Notes: generated by a model not told the origin, from the letters alone. A DNA stretch of 6,410 bases from Lachnospiraceae bacterium (GCA_017964745.1 JAGCRJ010000160.1:1-6410); one strand, 5' to 3'; counted from the stretch's first letter, positions 1 to 5,646 are shown. Made by a program: numbers and translations.

Positions 1-902
1 GATAGGGCATCGGAATAATAACCGCTGTGAGAAATAACCGTTACGGATACGGGTACGGATGAAGGCATTTCGGGCAGCGATGACAGCGCAAAGGCGGGGA
101 TGGAGCTGCGGTTTTCGATATCCTCTTTGGTCCATGCGGGATAGCCGCTTAAGGGATCGAGGATATGATGGTATCTTTCATCACCGAATTCGAAAAATCT
201 TTCGTAGCTTCCGGAAGTAGAGATAAAGTATCCGCCTTTGATGACTATCGTCGCAAATGGTTCGCCGGATGACATGGGATTCAAAGGATCGGTTATCGCA
301 ACCTTAAAATCTGAACCGTCAGGCTTTGAGCCGTATACGAGAATGCTTCCTCCCGCGCTCACAACCGCAGCCTGCGCCTCGGAGGCTTCCAGCATATCAA
401 GTGCCATATCAAGGTACACACCTTTCCCGACTGCGCCGAGGTCATATACGGATCTGTCACCCAGTGCATTTTCAATTTCCAATGGACCCGGAATGACGGC
501 GCTTTCATCTCCGTTCATCCTGCCCTTCACATCCCAGAGATCGGAAAGCGCACCCAGACGGATATCAAATGCTCCGTATGATGCTTCCCGCAGTTCTTCG
601 CTCTTTGCAAGGATATCCGAGAGATCTGTTTCATCACCCGAAACAACCGCGGTCATGGATGCACCGTCTGATGAATACACCGAAATAAGTGACTCTTCAT
701 CAAATCTGTTCAATACCTTTTCATCAAGCTCCGTAGCAGCTTCAAGAAGTTCCGTTGCAAGTCCCGGTTCTCCGTACACGGTAATGTTGAATACGGTATC
801 CATCGCTAGTCCGCCCGCATGCTCCGGTGCCTTATTCGTGCACGAAGCGAGCATGCAGACCGATAGGAACGATATCAGGATTGTTTTCGCAATTCTTTTC
901 AT
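1..902 (-). CDS. apbE: FAD:protein FMN transferase, ApbE-family lipoprotein (3' end missing)
   Basis: ApbE covalently attaches FMN from FAD to a Ser/Thr of extracytoplasmic target proteins, such as FMN-binding-domain and Rnf/Nqr-type subunits, using Mg2+. I read 300 complete codons from the ATG at 902-900. Residues 1-21 are a lipoprotein signal peptide (basic MKR, hydrophobic stretch, lipobox LASC with C21), so the enzyme should be anchored outside the membrane. Family landmarks are AMDT at 33-36, DLGAVGKG at 154-161, a glycine pair in VSAGGSILVYG at 181-191, HILDPLSGYP at 246-255 and SDAL at 297-300, whose Asp is expected to bind the metal. The family usually ends about 40 residues after this point, so only a short C-terminus is missing. 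Between GYPA and the VSVTVIS strand lie about 28 residues where most homologues have a short turn. No clear Shine-Dalgarno precedes the start. It is divergent from the NusG-II gene. No protein in this window carries an obvious DGxSGAT-type flavinylation motif, so its substrate lies elsewhere. Confidence 0.93.
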   Translation of the reverse strand, partial: MKRIAKTILISFLSVCMLASCTNKAPEHAGGLAMDTVFNITVYGEPGLATELLEAATELDEKVLNRFDEESLISVYSSDGASMTAVVSGDETDLSDILAKSEELREASYGAFDIRLGALSDLWDVKGRMNGDESAVIPGPLEIENALGDRSVYDLGAVGKGVYLDMALDMLEASEAQAAVVSAGGSILVYGSKPDGSDFKVAITDPLNPMSSGEPFATIVIKGGYFISTSGSYERFFEFGDERYHHILDPLSGYPAWTKEDIENRSSIPAFALSSLPEMPSSVPVSVTVISHSGYYSDAL

Positions 903-927
903 ATACGTAAAAGATCCGTGTTAAAAT
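898..927 (+). promoter_or_regulatory. Candidate promoter of the NusG-II/Gx unit, possibly leaderless
   Basis: TTCATA (898-903, 4 of 6 to consensus) and TAAAAT (922-927, 5 of 6) are separated by 18 bases. The usual start 6-8 bases past the -10 falls on or beside the A of the ATG at 934, and no Shine-Dalgarno precedes that ATG. The arrangement predicts a leaderless mRNA. The -35 overlaps the first codon of the divergent apbE. Confidence 0.38.
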
Positions 928-940
928 TCTCTTATGTCAA
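911..940 (-). promoter_or_regulatory. Candidate apbE promoter
   Basis: On the minus strand a perfect -35 hexamer TTGACA (940-935) is followed, after 18 bases, by GATCTT (916-911). The latter is a weak -10 that keeps the key A2 and T6. Transcription would begin about 2-3 bases before the apbE ATG, giving an almost leaderless message, which fits the lack of a ribosome binding site. The -35 lies inside the first codons of the divergent gene. The -10 is poor, so this is tentative. Confidence 0.3.
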
Positions 941-1377
941 AAGCGGTTACAAAATTAAAAAGTGCACCGGTCGTAATGTCAGCGATACTTGTCCTGACTC
1001 TTTTTGTATCCGTCATTTTTATCATCAAAGATAACGGCAGAAACGATGCATATATAACCGTAAGATCCTGCGGCGAGGTCGTATGGACTGGATCACTGAC
1101 AGGAATCCAAGGTGAAACCGTTCTAACCGTGATCCCCTCTTCCGGAGGCGGAAAGCCCATGGTGATCGAAGGCATTGATACTTCGTATGAACACTACAAT
1201 GTGATCAGCATCACACCGGACGGAGTCAGAGTAACGGAATCCGACTGCAAAAACAGGATCTGCATACATCAGGGACTTATGACTTCCGGAGACCTTCCGA
1301 TCGCATGTCTTCCCAACAAGCTTCTCATAACTGTTTCATCTGATGAAGGAAACACTGCGGATGCGTACACATACTGA
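934..1377 (+). CDS. Membrane-anchored NusG domain II-containing protein (EetA-like)
   Basis: This 147-residue protein has one N-terminal membrane segment (about 13-31, after a lysine-rich start) and an outward-facing beta-rich domain of the NusG_II type. Characteristic features are the strand GVRVTESDC ending at C105, then C110 in ICIHQG (109-114), and IACLPNKLLI (123-132) with C125. The domain is related to an insert in some NusG elongation factors, but there is no KOW or NGN domain, so it is not a transcription factor. As I recall, paired NusG-II and Gx proteins are called EetA and EetB in the Listeria extracellular electron transfer locus, and similar pairs sit near FMN-binding and ApbE genes. 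The exact biochemical role is unknown. The gene overlaps the Gx gene downstream by 17 bases and diverges from apbE, which supports a shared flavin or redox role. The ATG at 934 is chosen because it supplies the positively charged N-terminus. It has no ribosome binding site. Confidence 0.85.
   Translation: MSKAVTKLKSAPVVMSAILVLTLFVSVIFIIKDNGRNDAYITVRSCGEVVWTGSLTGIQGETVLTVIPSSGGGKPMVIEGIDTSYEHYNVISITPDGVRVTESDCKNRICIHQGLMTSGDLPIACLPNKLLITVSSDEGNTADAYTY
1345..1350 (+). promoter_or_regulatory. Ribosome binding site deciding the Gx start
   Basis: GAAGGA lies 10 bases before the ATG at 1361, inside the 3' end of the preceding gene. The other in-frame ATG at 1343 has no purine-rich site upstream, so 1361 is the better start. 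Confidence 0.55.
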
Positions 1378-1888
1378 TAAAAGAAACAGAACATACCGCA
1401 TCGCCGCTCTCGGTCTTCTTGCGGCAATGAGCCTGGGGATCTACGCACTCGAAAGTCTGCTTCCTCCCCTGTTTCCGATACCCGGTTTAAAGCCGGGACT
1501 TTCGAACATCATCACTCTTTTTGCGCTCAGGCGTTTCGGAAAAAAAGAAGCAGGCATCGTCCTTTTTGTAAGGATCCTTTTGTCTGCTCTTCTTTTCGGC
1601 AATGCCGTTTCACTTGTATATTCTCTTCTCGGCGGAGCCGCCGCACTTTGTATCGAGATCATAACGAATGCGATACTTAAGGGCAGGCATCTTTATCTGA
1701 CCGGAGCATTCGGAGGACTCTTTCACAATGCGGGTCAGCTGGCCGCCGCACTCATCATCATGAGAAGTTCAGCCGTGCTCGCATATGCGCCTTACCTTGC
1801 CATAGCGGGAATCCTCACGGGACTCTTCACAGGTCTGTGTTCGCACTATCTCCTATCTTCTCTTCGAGTTCAAGAAGAAGCTGCATGA
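1361..1888 (+). CDS. Gx transporter family membrane protein (EetB-like; Hpre_diP_synt_I family)
   Basis: This is a 175-residue, strongly hydrophobic protein with five or six predicted membrane helices and a basic, soluble N-terminus (about 1-12). Family landmarks are GLKPGLSN at 42-49, the GN pair at 80-81 and GGLFHNAGQL at 118-127. Members are often labelled heptaprenyl diphosphate synthase component I because of where the first members were found. However, the fold resembles small substrate-binding membrane subunits, and no prenyltransferase DDxxD motif is present, so that label should not be taken as its function. Translation is probably coupled to the NusG-II gene through the 17-base overlap. 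If the pair acts like EetA/EetB, it serves an accessory role in flavin- or quinone-linked electron export; this is inference. Starting six codons upstream at 1343 would lengthen it to 181 residues, but that start lacks a ribosome binding site. Its last 62 bases overlap the 3' end of convergent folBK. Confidence 0.85.
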   Translation: MRTHTDKRNRTYRIAALGLLAAMSLGIYALESLLPPLFPIPGLKPGLSNIITLFALRRFGKKEAGIVLFVRILLSALLFGNAVSLVYSLLGGAAALCIEIITNAILKGRHLYLTGAFGGLFHNAGQLAAALIIMRSSAVLAYAPYLAIAGILTGLFTGLCSHYLLSSLRVQEEAA

Positions 1889-2699
1889 CGGTCCTGTTCA
1901 AAAGAGGATGTCTGTAGCCGGGCTCAATCTCGGATAAAGGCTTCAGTACGAAGTATCTGTTCTGCATATCGATGTGAGGTATCTGAAGCGTTCCGTCACC
2001 GTAAACAAGATCGTCATAGAAAACAATATCGATATCAAGGGTCCTGGGTCCCCAGTGCTCTTTTCTTTCCCTGCCGTGATCAAGCTCGATCCCCTGAGTA
2101 AAGACCAGAAGATCCTTGGGTGCAAGAAGCGTGGATACTTCGACGGCGCAGTTGATGAATTTATCCTGCTCTTTGTATCCGTACGGCATTGTTTCGTGCA
2201 TGGAAGAAACCTTAATGACATTGGTCGCGGCTTCTTTATCAAGCTCCGCAATGGCATCCTTCAGATGCTTTTCCCTGTCGCCGATATTGGAGCCGAGGCT
2301 TAAGATTGCTTTATGTCTGCTCATCCTGCGGACGACCGAAACATACTCCAGGGGATACCCGATGGGAGCTTCCGGCTTTTTGATCTCCACAACAACGCTT
2401 TCAACAAGCGAGTAAGTCAGAAGAAGACTCTTACAGAGTTCCTCCGCAGCCGTCTCTATGAGCTTGTATGTATTTTCCGTGAGAAACTTTTCGATATGCC
2501 TGCACATATCGCTGTAATCTGTCGTAAGGATAAGCTCATCAAGCGTTGCCGCATCGGTGATGTTCTGATATGCATCCACACTTACGAAAAAGTTCTGTCC
2601 CTTCTCAGTCTCCTCGGGAAAAACTCCGTGATGCGCAAATACCTTAAGGTCCTTGATCCTTATAAGGGAATAATCCTTCTCATTTTTCATCTGTTCCAT
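1827..2699 (-). CDS. folBK: Bifunctional dihydroneopterin aldolase / 6-hydroxymethyl-dihydropterin pyrophosphokinase (FolB-FolK fusion)
   Basis: This 290-residue cytoplasmic protein carries two consecutive folate enzymes. Residues about 11-126 are FolB, which cleaves dihydroneopterin to 6-hydroxymethyl-dihydropterin and glycolaldehyde. It shows HHGVFPEE (23-30, with E30 matching the pterin-site Glu), TDYSDM (60-65), LIETAAEEL (80-88) and KKPEAPIG (107-114, with K108 the likely catalytic Lys). Residues about 129-285 are FolK, which transfers pyrophosphate from ATP. It begins with AILSLGSNIGDR (131-142) and carries the signature HWGPRTLDIDIV (215-226), whose D222 and D224 should bind Mg2+. Both active sites look intact. 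The start at 2699 follows GGAGG by nine bases, and that site lies inside the end of folP. The gene overlaps folP by 20 bases, so it is translationally coupled as the last gene of the operon. Its 3' end runs into the Gx gene. Confidence 0.96.
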   Translation of the reverse strand: MEQMKNEKDYSLIRIKDLKVFAHHGVFPEETEKGQNFFVSVDAYQNITDAATLDELILTTDYSDMCRHIEKFLTENTYKLIETAAEELCKSLLLTYSLVESVVVEIKKPEAPIGYPLEYVSVVRRMSRHKAILSLGSNIGDREKHLKDAIAELDKEAATNVIKVSSMHETMPYGYKEQDKFINCAVEVSTLLAPKDLLVFTQGIELDHGRERKEHWGPRTLDIDIVFYDDLVYGDGTLQIPHIDMQNRYFVLKPLSEIEPGYRHPLLNRTVMQLLLELEEKIGDSANTDL

Positions 2700-3489
2700 A
2701 AAGCAGTGCCTCCGTCATCCTTACGGCATCAAGATTCATCTTAACATTGTGGACTCTGATAAATTTGCATCCCGCCTGCACACACATAACGGATATTGCG
2801 GCGGTCGCGGCATCGGCTTCCTGCGGCTTTATTCCGAGTGTCTTGCAGATGACCGACTTTCTGCTGATACCCGCAAGTACCGGATAGCCCATATTGTTGA
2901 ATTCGGGAAGATGCCTGATGATCTCCATGTTCTGTTCGTAGGTCTTGCCGAATCCCACACCGGGATCAATGATTATCCTGTCTTTTCTCACACCCGCACC
3001 GAGTGCGATCTTAACCGACTCTCCGAGTTCCCTTGCAACATCACGGACAAGGTCGCTGTAATATGTATCATCGCTGTTGTGGTTAAGGACGCACATCGCA
3101 TTGTACCTGGCCGTGACCGGAGCCATCATGGGATCTATCCTGAATCCCCATACATCATTTACGATGTCCGCACCCGCATCGAGTGCCTTCTCCGCAACGA
3201 TCGATTTGTAAGTATCTATCGAGATCGGAATGTTGAAATATTTTCTGAGTTCCTTTATCACGGGTACGACTCTTGCAGCTTCCTCTTCGGAATCGACCGG
3301 AGTGTAACCCGGTCTTGTCGATTCACCGCCTACATCGATTATATCGACCCCCTCGGATACCATCTCCTCCGCATGCTTAAGTGCGGCCTGAACGCTGTTG
3401 TATCTGCCCCCGTCGGAAAAGGAATCCGGAGTCACGTTCAGTATTCCCATGATATAAGTCTTTTTATCCGCGAAATTCGAAATATCCAT
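2680..3489 (-). CDS. folP: Dihydropteroate synthase
   Basis: FolP condenses 6-hydroxymethyl-dihydropterin pyrophosphate, the FolK product, with p-aminobenzoate to give 7,8-dihydropteroate. It is the target of sulfonamides. The 269 residues match the normal family length and form a TIM barrel with the motifs in order: NVTPDSFSDGG (18-28), GGESTRPG (54-61), SIDTYK (90-95), DIVNDVWG (108-115), DPGVGFGKT (175-183), GISRKS (207-212) and RVHNV (245-249). No key residue is missing. The start at 3489 is preceded by CGGGAG about 11 bases upstream. The gene lies 39 bases downstream of folE, across a hairpin, and overlaps folBK by 20 bases, which fits one folate operon. The TRPG loop where resistance changes often arise looks ordinary, so no resistance is implied. 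Confidence 0.97.
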   Translation of the reverse strand: MDISNFADKKTYIMGILNVTPDSFSDGGRYNSVQAALKHAEEMVSEGVDIIDVGGESTRPGYTPVDSEEEAARVVPVIKELRKYFNIPISIDTYKSIVAEKALDAGADIVNDVWGFRIDPMMAPVTARYNAMCVLNHNSDDTYYSDLVRDVARELGESVKIALGAGVRKDRIIIDPGVGFGKTYEQNMEIIRHLPEFNNMGYPVLAGISRKSVICKTLGIKPQEADAATAAISVMCVQAGCKFIRVHNVKMNLDAVRMTEALLYGTDEK

Positions 3490-3517
3490 GATAGAGAAAA
3501 CTCCCGTAAATAATCTA

Positions 3518-3541
3518 AAAGGGTCCGATCACGAACCCTTT
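3518..3541 (-). terminator. Hairpin across the folE stop codon (attenuator or processing site)
   Basis: Read on the minus strand, AAAGGGT (3541-3535) and ACCCTTT (3524-3518) form a perfect 7-bp stem. A C/A mismatch (read on the plus strand) separates it from two further CG pairs closing a 4-base loop. It is followed by TTAGATTATTT, an interrupted T-rich tract. The folE stop codon (3531-3529) sits in the upper part. This could end some transcripts after folE, or protect or process the mRNA between folE and folP. The T-tract is too broken for a confident strong terminator. Confidence 0.42.
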
Positions 3542-4092
3542 GTAAGCAGATTTAAGAATCTGTCCGTAAGGACATCATCATTTTTGAAAACTCCTCTCGA
3601 AGCTACGGTAACAGTCTTGCTTCCGGGCTTTTTAACACCCCTCATCGTCATGCAGGTATGCTCGGCTTCAAGAACGACCAGCACTCCCTTGGGAGAAAGG
3701 ACATCCATTATCGCATCGGCGATCTGGGCTGTCATATGTTCCTGGATCTGGAGCCTTCTTGCATAAATCTCAACGCACCTTGCAAGCTTGCTTATGCCGA
3801 CCACTTTTCCGTCCGGGATATATGCGATATGCGCCTTTCCGAAAAAAGGAAGCATATGGTGCTCGCACATCGAATAGAAGGTTATATCCTTCTCGACGAC
3901 GGGATTGTTCTCTTCAACCGTAAAAACGGTGCTGAGAACGTCTGCAGGATCCTGATCGTAGCCGGCCATGATCTCTTCGTACATACGGCCTATACGGTCC
4001 GGGGTCGCGAGAAGTCCTTCTCTTTCCGGATCTTCTCCGATGGCATCTATTATCAGCCTTGCGGCTTCTTTAATCTTTTCCTGATCGATCAT
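3529..4092 (-). CDS. folE: GTP cyclohydrolase I
   Basis: This is the first enzyme of tetrahydrofolate synthesis: it opens GTP to 7,8-dihydroneopterin triphosphate and formate. It is a Zn enzyme that forms homodecamers. The 187 residues match the short bacterial form. Landmarks are EGLLATPDRI (25-34), FYSMCEHHMLPF (72-83), GKAHIAYIP (85-93), GISKLAR (99-105), QEHMTAQIA (117-125) and EHTCMTMRG (144-152). The zinc ligands C76, H79 and C147 keep the 71-residue spacing seen between C110 and C181 of the E. coli enzyme, so this is the canonical type IA form and not FolE2. The start at 4092 follows an in-frame TGA five codons upstream and is the only sensible ATG, but its ribosome binding site (AAAGAA directly before it) is weak. 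Translation may depend partly on coupling to the PH-domain gene 25 bases upstream. No phosphatase for its product is encoded nearby. Confidence 0.97.
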   Translation of the reverse strand: MIDQEKIKEAARLIIDAIGEDPEREGLLATPDRIGRMYEEIMAGYDQDPADVLSTVFTVEENNPVVEKDITFYSMCEHHMLPFFGKAHIAYIPDGKVVGISKLARCVEIYARRLQIQEHMTAQIADAIMDVLSPKGVLVVLEAEHTCMTMRGVKKPGSKTVTVASRGVFKNDDVLTDRFLNLLTKGS

Positions 4093-4117
4093 TTCTTTAA
4101 CAGATCAAATACCCGTA

Positions 4118-4519
4118 TCATTCGATACCGATATCATTGACATCATTCAGATCTCCCGATCCGATATCGAGCATGTTAACGGTACGTCTCTTGATCCTGG
4201 CCTCCTCGGAAGTCTTAAGGAGGTAATTCTTTATCTCCTCAGAATGTTTGATGTGCTTGAGAACAAGCTCCTTGTCGGTGGTATCACCGGTGTAGCAGAT
4301 GATGGTGCCGAGTCCGCAGAGTCTCTCCATGAATGACTGGGAAAGCTTTACGTCAACGATCTTGTACATATAGCAGTCATTCTGCTCAAGCTTGAAGAAT
4401 CCGCTCTTAACGTTGAGCATATCCTCTTTCATGCGATATAAGGTAAATGTCCAGGGAAGTCCCAAAAACAGCCAGCGCTTTCTTTCAACGCGATCGTACT
4501 CTTCAGCAGTAGGTTTCAT
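4118..4519 (-). CDS. PH domain-containing protein (bPH_2/DUF304-like) of unknown function
   Basis: This 133-residue protein resembles small clostridial proteins with a bacterial pleckstrin-homology-like domain. The recognisable core begins with RKRWLFLGLPWTFTLY (13-28), a hydrophobic entry strand. It continues with a variable beta region including LNVKSGFFKLE (35-45), YKIVDVKLSQ (52-61), the turn GLGTIICYTGD (69-79), and the C-terminal helix IKHSEEIKNYLLK (90-102). No catalytic motif is visible and there is no convincing membrane helix. The tail (115-133) is acidic and Gly/Asp/Asn-rich, unlike the domain. The start at 4519 has a strong GGAGG five to six bases upstream. It is the first gene of the folE-folP-folBK direction and lies 25 bases from folE, so co-transcription is likely. 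A functional link to folate is not evident. Bacterial PH domains are mostly oligomerisation or membrane-associated modules. The family call is from pattern recognition only. Confidence 0.72.
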   Translation of the reverse strand: MKPTAEEYDRVERKRWLFLGLPWTFTLYRMKEDMLNVKSGFFKLEQNDCYMYKIVDVKLSQSFMERLCGLGTIICYTGDTTDKELVLKHIKHSEEIKNYLLKTSEEARIKRRTVNMLDIGSGDLNDVNDIGIE

Positions 4520-4564
4520 AGTATACCTCCGTTCACCCTCTTTGGTTTACAAAACACTCTTTGT

Positions 4565-4573
4565 ATTTTAGCA
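4565..4573 (-). promoter_or_regulatory. Extended -10 promoter of the PH-folE-folP-folBK operon
   Basis: On the minus strand the sequence TGCTAAAAT (4573-4565) is an extended -10 (TGn plus TAAAAT, 5 of 6 to consensus). It lies about 45 bases before the PH-gene ATG, leaving a leader of about 40 bases that contains GGAGG. There is no good -35 at 16-18 bases, which is typical of extended -10 promoters. The leader is too short for a tetrahydrofolate riboswitch, and none is seen. Confidence 0.45.
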
Positions 4574-4614
4574 GATTACGGAACCGTTTTCCATTATTAT
4601 ATGCTCAAAATTCT

Positions 4615-4642
4615 TTTAAAGGAGACCCTTTTGGAGTAAAAT
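4615..4642 (+). promoter_or_regulatory. Possible promoter of the diacylglycerol kinase gene
   Basis: TTTAAA (4615-4620, 4 of 6) and TAAAAT (4637-4642, 5 of 6) are 16 bases apart. The predicted start near 4649 would put GGAGG at the very 5' end, which is awkward. An alternative is the AT-rich TATTATAT at 4595-4602, which has a better leader length but no matching -35. The 143 bp between the divergent genes (4520-4662) must hold both promoters. Nothing else stands out there. Confidence 0.25.
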
Positions 4643-4649
4643 CGACTAC

Positions 4650-4654
4650 GGAGG
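4650..4654 (+). promoter_or_regulatory. Ribosome binding site deciding the kinase start
   Basis: GGAGG lies eight bases before the ATG at 4663. The reading frame is open upstream to a TTG at 4561, but the extra 34 codons have no ribosome binding site and would add non-family residues before the first beta strand. Confidence 0.85.
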
Positions 4655-4662
4655 AAGCCCGT

Positions 4663-5586
4663 ATGATACATGTAATAGTCAATTCTTCATCAGGTTCCGA
4701 AAAAGGAGCCGTTGCCGAAAAGATCGTAAAACCCTATCTCCGCCAGGCCGGGGAAGAATTTGAGATCCACTATTCGGAAAAGCCCGGGGACATCGCAAAG
4801 ATCGCAGCAGCTCTTACGGAAAATACCGATTCTTCCGTCCGCATCATCCTTATCGGCGGTGACGGATCAATCAACGAGCTTCTCACCGGCATAAAGGATA
4901 CCAAAAAGGTCATCCTCAGCATCATCCCTACCGGCTCGGGCAACGATTTTGCCAAAAGCGTCGGGATCCCCAAGGACATCAAGCTCGCCCTTGATATTGC
5001 GGTAAAAAGAGGACGTACCGCGATAATTGACCTCGGTGAGATCACATATTCGGACGGAACATCCAGAAAATTCATAATAAGCTCGGGAATGGGCTTTGAT
5101 GCCGCTGTCTGCGAAGAAGCAATGCACTCCGGGCTCAAGAAAATCCTGAACAAGTTCGGACTCGGCAAGCTCTCATACGGAAGCATTGCCGTAGGGCAGA
5201 TATTCGGGGCAAAAAGGCCAAGCGGAACCATAAGCATAGACGGAGGTCCCGAAACTCCGATCGAACGTGTTCTGTTCACGGCATTTATGAACGAGCCCTT
5301 TGAAGGCGGCGGATTCAAATTCGGTCCGAATGCATCCCATACCGACGGAAAACTCGATATCATCCTCGTAGAGCGCGTATCGGGACTTAAATTCTTCTTT
5401 GTTCTGCCCTTTGCCATCTCCGGCAGGGTATTTATGTTCAAGGGAATAAAAGGAATGACCGCATCCAGGATCAGAATAAAGCTGGATGAACCCGTATGGG
5501 TACACACTGACGGCGAAGTGACCAGACAGGCCGACGAGCTTAATGTAAGGGTGCTCAGATCCGCGGTCAACATCACCCTGCCCTGA
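4663..5586 (+). CDS. Diacylglycerol kinase catalytic-domain (lipid kinase) protein
   Basis: This 307-residue soluble, membrane-associating lipid kinase of the DgkB/YegS type uses ATP to phosphorylate diacylglycerol or a related lipid alcohol. The N-terminal nucleotide domain begins with IHVIVNSSSGS (2-12) and holds GGDGSINEL (65-73), the phosphate-binding signature, and PTGSGNDFA (89-97). The C-terminal beta-sandwich carries GMGFDAAV (142-149), NEPFEGGGFKFGP (210-222), SHTDGKLDI (225-233) and HTDGE (281-285), all normal for the family, and the length is typical. Exact lipid specificity cannot be read from sequence: diacylglycerol, undecaprenol-like or sphingoid substrates are all represented in the superfamily. 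It diverges from the PH-domain/folate operon. A separately promoted PAP2-family gene of potentially opposite chemistry follows 114 bases downstream. No terminator with a T-tract follows the stop, so some read-through into the next gene is plausible. Confidence 0.92.
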   Translation: MIHVIVNSSSGSEKGAVAEKIVKPYLRQAGEEFEIHYSEKPGDIAKIAAALTENTDSSVRIILIGGDGSINELLTGIKDTKKVILSIIPTGSGNDFAKSVGIPKDIKLALDIAVKRGRTAIIDLGEITYSDGTSRKFIISSGMGFDAAVCEEAMHSGLKKILNKFGLGKLSYGSIAVGQIFGAKRPSGTISIDGGPETPIERVLFTAFMNEPFEGGGFKFGPNASHTDGKLDIILVERVSGLKFFFVLPFAISGRVFMFKGIKGMTASRIRIKLDEPVWVHTDGEVTRQADELNVRVLRSAVNITLP

Positions 5587-5587
5587 A

Positions 5588-5620
5588 TTCATTAACGAAC
5601 CTTAAAGAAATATTAATGAA
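5588..5620. repeat. 8-bp inverted repeat after the kinase gene
   Basis: TTCATTAA (5588-5595) and TTAATGAA (5613-5620) are perfect inverted copies separated by 17 bases. The arms are AT-rich and no T-tract follows, so an operator half-site pair is likelier than a terminator. It overlaps the phased TTAA repeats. Confidence 0.4.
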
Positions 5621-5646
5621 AAACTATATTGATTAAGTCAGATTAA
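5592..5646 (+). repeat. Helically phased TTAA direct repeats upstream of the PAP2 promoter
   Basis: TTAA occurs at 5592, 5602, 5613, 5633 and 5643, that is at steps of 10, 11, 20 and 10 bases. The first three read TTAACG, TTAAAG and TTAATG. Same-face repeats about 11 bases apart are the form bound by PhoP/OmpR-type response regulators (Bacillus PhoP boxes resemble TTAACA). The region is AT-rich, so chance is not excluded. Confidence 0.35.

Noticed and set aside
238..924. Plus-strand open frame of 228 codons
   Set aside because: It is antisense to apbE, whose motifs are clear. Its translation is Ser/Pro-rich with no family resemblance, as expected for a shadow frame.
1481..1497. CCCGG-N7-CCGGG inverted repeat
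   Set aside because: It lies inside the conserved GLKPG codons of the Gx gene and is explained by coding constraint. No T-tract follows.
1857..1880. CTTCT...AGAAG imperfect repeat between the convergent genes as a two-way terminator
   Set aside because: The stem is interrupted by mismatches, is AT-rich and has no T-run. It is better explained by repeated Glu/Leu codons.
2749..3513. Plus-strand open frame of 254 codons opposite folP
   Set aside because: folP has every signature motif on the other strand. This frame shows no recognisable domain.
4115..4128. Palindrome GTATC-ATTC-GATAC at the PH gene stop
   Set aside because: It is only a 5-bp AT-rich stem without a T-tract, too weak to be a terminator.
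4520..4565. Possible tetrahydrofolate riboswitch ahead of the folate operon
   Set aside because: The leader is only about 40 bases, too short, and no conserved riboswitch core is visible.
4561..4662. Upstream TTG extension of the kinase gene by 34 codons
   Set aside because: It has no ribosome binding site and adds non-family sequence. GGAGG eight bases before the ATG at 4663 identifies the true start.
4770..5576. Minus-strand open frame of 268 codons
   Set aside because: It is antisense to the lipid kinase, shows low-complexity Ser/Pro composition and has no ribosome binding site. It is a shadow of the real gene.
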